Source of the DNA: CAWGJF01 sp963715745
GTDB lineage: Bacteria; Bacteroidota; Ignavibacteria; Ignavibacteriales; Ignavibacteriaceae
Direction of reading: 5' to 3'
Assembly (NCBI GenBank): GCA_963715745.1
Contig: OY970271.1
Coordinates: forward strand, 3,472,001 to 3,536,000
Length of the DNA stretch: 64,000 nt
Below, piece after piece: positions 52,158 to 59,280 of this stretch. Below the pieces are notes generated by a model. That model was not told where the DNA came from. It worked only from the letters and a program-made list of their open reading frames with translations, and made no database searches. Position numbers and translations under genes: made by a program. The stretch's first letter is position 1, and every line of letters begins with the position of its first letter.

Positions 52158-53093
52158 ATGGCTAGAAAAGAAAGAGATGCTAAATTTGTTATTTACCAGG
52201 TTCTGTACATCTTTGTTATAACTGTGCTTGCTCTTAAAGGTGCTGATCTGGATTTAAGAAAGGTTACGCTTGAAGAAAACACAGTTGATAAAGCTGTCAG
52301 AGATTCATTAATGGCTCTTCTGGATTCTCTTTATAAACTAAATCTTGATTTCTCAATTCAAATAGACCCGCATGTGGTTGATGAAAATGTTGAATTGAAA
52401 GAACAGGTAGCTCAATTAAATCAGAGAATGAAAGAGATAAAGAAAGATATTCCTGAAAAAAAGCCTGAAGAAAAAGTTGAAGAACAATCAAAGCTACAGT
52501 TACCTATTTCATTAAAACAGGTATTTATTCAGCACACGTGGAATATTGCAACCAACAGTGGAACTGTACCGACTTCCATTTATGATCCGCGGGATATGAA
52601 CAAACCAATTGTTACAATTCCACCGGGACAAGAAAAGAAATTCGACCTAACCGATCAAACAGAAGTTGTTGTAAAATTCGGTTCACAACAGGAAAGAATA
52701 AAAGTAACTCCTAACAAACCACCTGATATCAAAATAGAAAGAGTCACAACCAAGATGAACAACTCGGATATTTATGTTCAGGAATTGCAAAGAATTACTG
52801 CCTTTACAGTTACAATTATTGATAATCGTCCTGATCAGTTAAAAGTAACTTACTCAGGCCCGATTTCCGTATCCGGTCCGCAAAGAGATGCAAATAATAA
52901 TTTAGTATATAATGTTTCTCTGAAGCTGGCTTCGAACGAAAATCGATATGACGAATGGGTTGACAGGAATGAAAACATGCGCGAATCTGATGGCAGATAT
53001 AAAGCAAATTTCTTCTTTACAGTTGTAGATGAAAGAACGAAGGACCGGGTTCAGGTTGGAGATTCGTTTTTCTTTACAGATTTTTCTAAATAA
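52158..53093 (+). CDS. Single-pass periplasmic protein with coiled coil (GldM/ExbD-like layout)
   Basis: A 311-residue protein: a basic cytoplasmic N-terminus (MARKERDAKF), one helix (VIYQVLYIFVITVLALKG, about 11-28), a helical stalk with repeated EEKxEEQ-type residues (about 85-120), then two beta-rich domains (LKQVFIQHTWNIA.. onward). The topology matches the partner of a MotA/ExbB-like channel or GldM, but sequence recognition is weak. AGGTGG lies seven bases before the ATG. It is ten bases after the membrane gene, so they are surely co-expressed. Confidence 0.6.
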   Translation: MARKERDAKFVIYQVLYIFVITVLALKGADLDLRKVTLEENTVDKAVRDSLMALLDSLYKLNLDFSIQIDPHVVDENVELKEQVAQLNQRMKEIKKDIPEKKPEEKVEEQSKLQLPISLKQVFIQHTWNIATNSGTVPTSIYDPRDMNKPIVTIPPGQEKKFDLTDQTEVVVKFGSQQERIKVTPNKPPDIKIERVTTKMNNSDIYVQELQRITAFTVTIIDNRPDQLKVTYSGPISVSGPQRDANNNLVYNVSLKLASNENRYDEWVDRNENMRESDGRYKANFFFTVVDERTKDRVQVGDSFFFTDFSK

Positions 53094-53111
53094 TTATCAG
53101 GTATGTTAAAA

Positions 53112-54275
53112 ATGAAACTGAAACATCTTCTCCTTTTACTGTTCATTTTTGTTTTAGCTCCGGCTTTTAATTCAATACTTGCTCAGGATGAAGAACCAAT
53201 TCTGTATTTCCAGATGGAACCATTGGATGACAGTTTGTTCATCCATATCCAGCAGGAATTATTTATTGATCCTCCTGACCCTAAAGCTGAAATAATTGCC
53301 GACCTGAGGGATCCCAACAATCAAACTATTTCAATTAAAGGAACTCTATATCCTTTCCTGGCTGTCTCTCCTGAATTACGCGCCCGGGTTCAAACCTATC
53401 CTTTTAAGATTAATTTAGAAGAGCAGGTTCACTACGCAAGTGTATTCACAAATGTTCTTTCAAAAATTAAAATCAATAAGATATTTGACCCGCCCACAAA
53501 ACAAATGATCTCTTCCACTATGTGGTATGTAAATCCTTACTTCCAATTATTCGGAGGTGAGCGGTTTGGAATACCCATAAAAAAAGATCTGGGAATTTCA
53601 TTTGGAATTGGTACAAGGTACGAAGGACCATTAAATACAAATTGGCTGGAAGCTAACTTTCACTGGCTTGGTGTTTATGGCGGTGCATTTTCAAACATCG
53701 ATGCAATGGTTCAACAGTTTACCGATAACAATCACAATAACCTGATTGTACTTAATGGTTTTCAGGTTGGCTATGTTTTCCCATTCGGTAACTTTTTTGA
53801 AATCAACTTCACAGATGCTGTTGATGATTTTAATGCTAATCAACGTGCAAGATATTTAGATCCGTCTAAAGGCACAGTTGTTTTCAGTGACAGCGGTACA
53901 GTAAAATATCAGGCAAGATTATTAGAAGGATCATATTTAAACTGGGAATTCAGATATCCGGTAAAACTACTTGGTGCTACTAAAGGAAGAGCCTACGTAG
54001 CTCGCTATTTAAATGAATGGCATTTTGGGTTTGACTTTAGAGAAATGTCTCTCGCGGGCAGTACTTTTGATTTTCAATTCGATGGGATGCCAAGCAGTCC
54101 ATATAGAAATCCACAATTTGTAATCAATGTATTGATTCAAAAAGTTGCTGAAAGCTGGGCATTCAGTGCTTTCGCTTTAGGTCCGTCTTTAGTTTTATCT
54201 AACCTGTCTGATGGAAAATTTGGTGTTTACAAAATATTCCTGAATATGCGTTTGAAGATGGGTTCATCTTTGTAA
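53112..54275 (+). CDS. Outer-membrane beta-barrel protein of unknown family
   Basis: The 387-residue protein has a signal peptide (MKLKHLLLLLFIFVLAPAFNSILAQ) and mature beta-rich sequence with alternating strands ending in MRLKMGSSL. N-terminal residues ~25-120 form a periplasmic domain; from ~130 the pattern is of a barrel (LGISFGIGTRYEGPL, FQVGYVFPFGNFFEINF, LNWEFRYPVKLLG). It is the third gene of the set and is followed by a terminator. With the two inner-membrane genes it could span the envelope. Function unknown. Confidence 0.65.
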   Translation: MKLKHLLLLLFIFVLAPAFNSILAQDEEPILYFQMEPLDDSLFIHIQQELFIDPPDPKAEIIADLRDPNNQTISIKGTLYPFLAVSPELRARVQTYPFKINLEEQVHYASVFTNVLSKIKINKIFDPPTKQMISSTMWYVNPYFQLFGGERFGIPIKKDLGISFGIGTRYEGPLNTNWLEANFHWLGVYGGAFSNIDAMVQQFTDNNHNNLIVLNGFQVGYVFPFGNFFEINFTDAVDDFNANQRARYLDPSKGTVVFSDSGTVKYQARLLEGSYLNWEFRYPVKLLGATKGRAYVARYLNEWHFGFDFREMSLAGSTFDFQFDGMPSSPYRNPQFVINVLIQKVAESWAFSAFALGPSLVLSNLSDGKFGVYKIFLNMRLKMGSSL

Positions 54276-54302
54276 TTTTCAGGCAACTCTCATTAATTCG
54301 TT

Positions 54303-54332
54303 ACCCCGGTGTTTTAAATGCCGGGGTTTTTT
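54303..54332 (+). terminator. Rho-independent terminator of the three-gene envelope set
   Basis: CCCCGG, an 11-base loop and CCGGGG followed by six T residues, 28 bases after the stop codon. Confidence 0.85.
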
Positions 54333-54379
54333 ATTTTTAAAATATGATTCTTTCCATTTAATAATTCATTCCGGAAAGT

Positions 54380-55132
54380 ATGAAAAATCAAATCATTCTC
54401 TTATTATCTGCTTTGGTAATAACTTTTCTAATCGGGTATATTGAAAGTGTTACTGATGCTGATTATCCCGTCACCGGAACATTCGGAATAAACGGTAAGA
54501 AAGTTTCATATAAATTGGACAAAATTCATTTTGGTGACTCTCCTTTTGAAGTAATGATAATTTCAGATGTTAATGGTTTGGATGGCTATATCAAGTGGAG
54601 AGAAAGTGGAGACTGGCAATTCAGTAAAATGAAACAAAAAAATAATATTGTTCTCGGAAGCATAAATGATCTAAAGCCTGTTTCGGAAATTGAATACCAG
54701 ATTGTACTTAATAAAGATGATAAAGAATATGTAATTCCTGAACACCGTTTGATTCACTTAAAAATCTTTGGTAAAATCCCTTCTTTTGTATCAACATTGT
54801 ATAACTTATTATTGTATGCAGGCCTGTTTTTATCTGTAAGAACCGGATTGGAAGTTTTTAATAAAGGAAAATATTTAAAAAAATATTCTTTTGTTCAGTC
54901 TGCCGTTTTTCTGTTACTTGCTCTGCTAATTTCTCCTCTTTACATTAGCTATAAACTCAATGCAATTAATCACAGAGTACTCCCTATTTTAAGTATGTTT
55001 GATTTGCGTATTTCGTTTCTTGCTATAACATCTGTTTTGTCTGCAGTTATTTTCTTTAATTCAAAAAATAAAAAAGTATTGCCTCTGGTTTCTTCTTTAA
55101 TTATAATCTTAATTTTTATAATTCTCAGATAG
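54380..55132 (+). CDS. Membrane protein with extracytoplasmic domain (unknown)
   Basis: This 250-residue protein has an N-terminal helix (IILLLSALVITFLIGYI), a ~110-residue soluble beta-rich domain (GTFGINGKKVSYKLDKI..., about 30-135), and four C-terminal helices. I do not recognise the family. It sits alone between a terminator and a convergent gene. Confidence 0.6.
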   Translation: MKNQIILLLSALVITFLIGYIESVTDADYPVTGTFGINGKKVSYKLDKIHFGDSPFEVMIISDVNGLDGYIKWRESGDWQFSKMKQKNNIVLGSINDLKPVSEIEYQIVLNKDDKEYVIPEHRLIHLKIFGKIPSFVSTLYNLLLYAGLFLSVRTGLEVFNKGKYLKKYSFVQSAVFLLLALLISPLYISYKLNAINHRVLPILSMFDLRISFLAITSVLSAVIFFNSKNKKVLPLVSSLIIILIFIILR

Positions 55133-55134
55133 GA

Positions 55135-55926
55135 TTATCTACTTTTATTTAAAAAAGAAATTATTTGATTATGAATTCCCGGAGCTGACGCAATTATACT
55201 ATTTCCTTCCAAAGGATCATTTCCCTGGTAATCTGTTATTACCCCACTGGCTCCTTTGATAATTGGTATGAGTGCAAGAGAATCCCACGGTGACATAATC
55301 GGGTCAATCATAACATCTGCAAAGCCAGTTGCAACAAGGTAATAACCATAACAATCTCCCCACTGCCTGTAAAGCTTTACTTTTTTTATAAGCTCATCAA
55401 ACTTTTTTTGATTTTGATATTTGCCAATGTTTAAATGATCGGTTGTGAGTAAAACAGAATCAGATATCTTTTCACAATCACGAACCCGAACTACCGATTC
55501 GTTAAGTTTTGTAATTTCATTATCCCCTATTAAAAATTCATTAAGAATAGGTTGATTGAAAACACCTAGAACCGGCTTGCCTTTTTTCAATAACGCAATC
55601 AAGGTTCCGAACGTAACTGCTCCACAAATAAAGCTTTTTGTTCCATCAATCGGATCGAGAATCCAATTATATTCTGCATCTTCATTGTAATATCCAAATT
55701 CTTCACCAAGAATTCCGTGGTCGGGAAATTCTTTCATTATTTCCTTCCGCATTAACTCTTCCGCATTCTTATCGGCAATTGTAACTGGTGAGCTGTCCGC
55801 TTTAGTCTCAACCTTAACCATAGTCCGGAAATAGCCCTTGATAATCTTTTCACTTATTTGTGAAAGATGTCTGGCAAATTTTTTAAATTCGTCTAAATTA
55901 TTTTTTGTGTCCAAAATTAAATTCAA
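55135..55926 (-). CDS. Inositol-monophosphatase family enzyme, HisN-like
   Basis: The enzyme has GILGEEFGYY, WILDPIDGTKSFICG (Mg-binding) and SPWDSLALIPIIKGASG, the three motifs of the IMPase superfamily. YRQWGDCYGYYLVATG is typical of histidinol-phosphate phosphatase HisN. It is 263 residues long if the TTG at 55926 is used, the normal size. A longer frame from GTG at 56016 would overlap the upstream gene by 67 bases and adds no conserved sequence; the exact start is uncertain as no ribosome-binding site is clear. Confidence 0.85.
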   Translation of the reverse strand: MNLILDTKNNLDEFKKFARHLSQISEKIIKGYFRTMVKVETKADSSPVTIADKNAEELMRKEIMKEFPDHGILGEEFGYYNEDAEYNWILDPIDGTKSFICGAVTFGTLIALLKKGKPVLGVFNQPILNEFLIGDNEITKLNESVVRVRDCEKISDSVLLTTDHLNIGKYQNQKKFDELIKKVKLYRQWGDCYGYYLVATGFADVMIDPIMSPWDSLALIPIIKGASGVITDYQGNDPLEGNSIIASAPGIHNQIISFLNKSR

Positions 55927-55949
55927 ACAGGGAATTGATAAGTACTTAC

Positions 55950-57188
55950 TTAAATAAATATTATTACTATGTGAACTATAATCCAGATGGTAAAATATAA
56001 AACTACTTTTTTCCACAAACTTTTGCTAAGAAACCCAAAGTAAATTCCTTTCATAATTGTATTGCTCAACATAGAAATTATTATCGCTGAGCTAATAATA
56101 TTTTCAACCGGAACCTGTCGGCTTATTATAGAAAGAATGAACGGGTCGATATCTGTTACACCAACAATTGCAGATAGTGCAAGTAAACCACCGCCTCCGA
56201 ATAATTGCTTAACCCAGATTGTTATGATAGAAAGCAGCACAAACAGAAACGCAAAAAATACAGCAGGTTTTATTTCAAATGGATTATGAATTGTAGAAAT
56301 TGAATCCGGAGTGGGTTCAGAACTTTTATCCCGGATAAATATTGCAAGAACAAAACCCGCACAACAAAGTATTACTAATTTCCACCATATTCCAAAGGCT
56401 AGCCCTGCATTTAAAAGATAAATTATTATCAGGATTCTTAAATACATTACACTACTTGCTAAAATTGTAGCCTGAAAGGCACGCTTTGAAAGATGATCAT
56501 TCTTCTTTGCAATATTCCCCATTGCAATACTAACGGCAGTACTCGAAACAATTCCTCCGAGCAGTCCCGACATCCAGAGCCCTACTTTATTCCCGAACTT
56601 CTTCATTAAAAAATATCCCACAAATCCTATGGAGGAAACCAAAATCACAATTTGCCAGATATGGTAAGGATTCAGATTGAATTGAGTATATTCTTTGTTC
56701 GGTAATGCAGGAAGTACAATTATTGTAACAATTAAAAACTTAACTACGGCAAGAAACTCAGATTTATCAAGCTTGTCAATAAAACTTTCCAGTCCGGCTT
56801 TTTCAGAAAGCAGTAGAGTTGTAAAAATTCCCAAAGCCATTGCAATCCAGACATCAGCAAGCAATGACAAAACACCAACAATGAATGTCAACAGAACTGC
56901 GATTTCACTTGTCCACCCGATAGCACCGGATTTTTGTTTTGCAAAATATGATGCGAGCACCATTCCCCCGATAACAATAATGCCAACAGGAATAATAACT
57001 TCGATATTCATCCGGTAAAGCCAGGCACAACCAAAACCAAACATACTGATGAGGGTATATGTTCTTACTCCTGCAGTCAACTTAGAGTTAAGTGCATTTC
57101 CGCGGCTTTCTCTTTCCAGCCCAACAAGGAATCCCAGCGCAATTGCAACAAGAAACCTAAGCTCGTCAGTCCATTCAATTAAATTCAT
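55950..57188 (-). CDS. MgtC/SapB plus DUF4010 membrane protein
   Basis: A 412-residue polytopic protein. The N-terminal part (ALGFLVGLERESRGN, then AGVRTYTLISMFGFG, about 17-54) is the MgtC/SapB domain. DUF4010 follows with GLLGGIVSSTAVSIAMGN (about 206-223) and, near the end, GITDID-type residues (VGVTDIDPFILSI). About 12 helices. MgtC proteins affect magnesium and phosphate homeostasis; the transported ligand is not known. Confidence 0.88.
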   Translation of the reverse strand: MNLIEWTDELRFLVAIALGFLVGLERESRGNALNSKLTAGVRTYTLISMFGFGCAWLYRMNIEVIIPVGIIVIGGMVLASYFAKQKSGAIGWTSEIAVLLTFIVGVLSLLADVWIAMALGIFTTLLLSEKAGLESFIDKLDKSEFLAVVKFLIVTIIVLPALPNKEYTQFNLNPYHIWQIVILVSSIGFVGYFLMKKFGNKVGLWMSGLLGGIVSSTAVSIAMGNIAKKNDHLSKRAFQATILASSVMYLRILIIIYLLNAGLAFGIWWKLVILCCAGFVLAIFIRDKSSEPTPDSISTIHNPFEIKPAVFFAFLFVLLSIITIWVKQLFGGGGLLALSAIVGVTDIDPFILSIISRQVPVENIISSAIIISMLSNTIMKGIYFGFLSKSLWKKVVLYFTIWIIVHIVIIFI

Positions 57189-57397
57189 TTATCCGAAATT
57201 TTTATTACAGATATACAAATATATCTAATCCCTATTTTAATTACATTGAAGTTATTAAGTAATATTATATTTCAAACATTATTAGGTACAGAATTTGTTA
57301 TTACAGACAGTATAGGTCTATCAAAACAGGAAGTACAATATTGATATTAAAATTTAAGTTTCAATAAAAGAAAAATCATTTACTATTTTTTAATGAT

Positions 57398-57994
57398 ATG
57401 AAGAAAATACTCGTTACTTCTGTTGTAGTAATTTTATTTCTGGTTTACTTTTTTTATCCTGAAAAGGTCATTACTTATCCTCCCGGTGAAATGGCACCAG
57501 ATATTCCTGTACAAACAAATTTAACAGAACACAAAGTTTGGATAAAAGGAGAATTTACTATTGAAGCACTCGCCAAATACAAAATTAAAGCAAGAGTATT
57601 GAGCCGTAATAATTTTTCTTTTGGTAAAGAAAGTGAACTATCACCTTTCGACCTGGCATTAGGCTGGGGACCCATGTCAGATCAAAGTGTAATTGACAGG
57701 ATTGATATAACCCAAAGTAACAGGTGGTATCATTGGCAGTCAGATGTTCTTCCAATTCCTAAAAGGGAAATAAGTTTAAACAGTGCTAATGTTCATATAG
57801 TCCCCCAAAATGATATTGTTGAAAATGAATTCGATGATGTTTATAAAGGAAGTTTAATTGAAATGAAAGGTTATCTTGTAAAAATAACTGCTAATGGAGG
57901 CTGGCACTGGAAAAGTTCTCTTAGAAGAGACGACACTGGCAGTGGTGCATGTGAATTGTTTTGGGTTGAAGAATTAAACGTTCTGGACAATTAA
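57398..57994 (+). CDS. Conserved hypothetical exported protein
   Basis: A 198-residue protein with an N-terminal signal-anchor (ILVTSVVVILFLVYFFYP). Highly conserved-looking features are FDLALGWGPMSDQSVIDRI (about 84-102), RWYHW, SANVHIVP and a C-terminal GWHWKSSLRRDDTGSGACELFWVEE. I associate this pattern with uncharacterised proteins of many Gram-negatives, without a known function. No neighbour helps: upstream is a gap, downstream the BON protein. Confidence 0.65.
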   Translation: MKKILVTSVVVILFLVYFFYPEKVITYPPGEMAPDIPVQTNLTEHKVWIKGEFTIEALAKYKIKARVLSRNNFSFGKESELSPFDLALGWGPMSDQSVIDRIDITQSNRWYHWQSDVLPIPKREISLNSANVHIVPQNDIVENEFDDVYKGSLIEMKGYLVKITANGGWHWKSSLRRDDTGSGACELFWVEELNVLDN

Positions 57995-58206
57995 CTGAAA
58001 ATAATTTACCAGTTAATACTATAAGATTAATATGCAATCCCTGCTTTCAATTTGATTGTTTTGACCTTTTATAAATAAACCTGCAATATAGCTCCCTTGT
58101 TCCGGTCTCGTAACAAAATAAAAAAAAATTAATCCTATTTTCATTAAATATTAATCCTGTATTCTAAAATTAAAACTGATTTAAAAATCAAATTGAGGAA
58201 TTTATT

Positions 58207-58953
58207 ATGAGCTTATATCAATTAAAAAACTGTAAAAGTAATATGTTATTATTGATTTCAATTTCTATTCTTTTTTCTGTTGCCAGTATTTTTCCACAAT
58301 CAAATTCAGAGCAACTGAAGGAACAAGTTATACAAAAAATTTCTGGATACTAACCTGATGAATTCGATGTTACTGTCGATCAGACTGGAGCTATCACGGT
58401 AAGTGGTGAAGTTAAAACACTATTTGACAAGTTAAAAGTTGCTGAATTAATTTCACGAGTTAATGGTATAAACAAGATCAACAATAATATTGAAATACAT
58501 ACTGAACCTACAGTTGATGAAGAAATCAAAGCAAATATTGAATATGAGCTGAAGCTAAATAGTGTAATACTTGAGCCGGATAAAATAAATGTAGAAGTTA
58601 AAAACGGAGTAGTTTACTTAACCGGAACAGTTAGTTATTTCCGGGAAAAACTAATGGCCCAAACAATTGCATCGTGGCAAAACGGAGTAACTGATATGAA
58701 AAGCAACATAAAGGTTTTATCCCCCAAGGATGCCCGAAGTGATGATAATCTGTACTCAATAATAAATGACATTCTTAAGAATCGTTTCGGATTAGAAGAT
58801 AATGTTAAGTTCAATGTAAACGATGGAGTTGTTGATTTGTTTGGCTCGGTAAAAAGTTTGTATGCAAAAGATAAGATTGAGGAAGAAGTTCGGCAGATAA
58901 TAGGTGTGAAAAAAGTATTAAGTGAACTTACTGTTCAGCAAACGTGGGAATAA
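58207..58953 (+). pseudogene. Three-BON-domain exported protein interrupted by an in-frame TAA
   Basis: From ATG (with GAGG upstream) the frame gives a signal peptide (ISISILFSVASIFPQ), then QVIQKISGY, TAA at 58351-58353, and continues PDEFDVTVDQTGAITVSGEV, a BON domain, with two further BON domains (INVEVKNGVVYLTGTV; KFNVNDGVVDLFGSV). BON domains bind phospholipids at the outer membrane. The single stop at codon 49 disables the first domain. The remainder could only start at internal codons without signal peptide. Real decay or a base error are both possible. Confidence 0.8.
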
Positions 58954-58980
58954 AAAATAGTTGTAATTTAGGAGGGAGTG

Positions 58981-59023
58981 AGAGATGTAAAGAAAATTTT
59001 ATTTTTTACTTCACATCTCTTTT
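58981..59023 (+). terminator. Probable terminator after the BON gene
   Basis: AGAGATGT-x-AAG-x-AAA pairs with TTT-x-CTT-x-ACATCTCT (14 pairs, two mismatches), ending in a short T run. Confidence 0.5.
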
Positions 59024-59029
59024 CCCGTT

Positions 59030-59048
59030 GCGGAGAGACAGGGATTCG
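59030..59048. repeat. attR-like copy of tRNA-Ser 3' end
   Basis: This 19-base exact copy of the tRNA-Ser 3' terminus is followed at once by the first 66-base direct repeat. There is no tRNA body around it. Confidence 0.65.
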
Positions 59049-59111
59049 TTGCATCCTGTGTTTTTGGTTAAATTTCTGAAGATTTAAGCCTGAGGTGTCC
59101 AAAAATTGACC
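59046..59111 (+). repeat. 66-bp direct repeat, left copy
   Basis: TCGTTGCAT ... GATTTAAGCC ... GTGTCCAAAAATTGACC matches 61941-62006 over the same 66 bases with about ten mismatches. The two copies flank the YCF48/T9SS gene in direct orientation. Confidence 0.75.
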
Positions 59112-59280
59112 TTCAATTTTATTTTGAAGGAATCCTCATATACGCAGGTAAATACCAAAATAAATAACAACAAACTAATGGGAGCCTTCTGAGAAAAGAC
59201 AAGCCCAGCCAGTCAACCAGAACGTCTGCCTTTGTGTTGTATGGGATGCCCGCAGTTATTTACTACAGTGCTATTTGACA

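Noticed and set aside
55927..56016. Extension of the HisN-like protein into the MgtC gene
   Set aside because: It would overlap coding sequence by 67 bases and adds no conserved residues.
13794..58953. Idea that TAA is reassigned (two genes with in-frame TAA)
   Set aside because: TAA ends many intact genes at their normal length in this window (e.g. sufB, sufC and sufD), so lesions or errors explain the two cases better.
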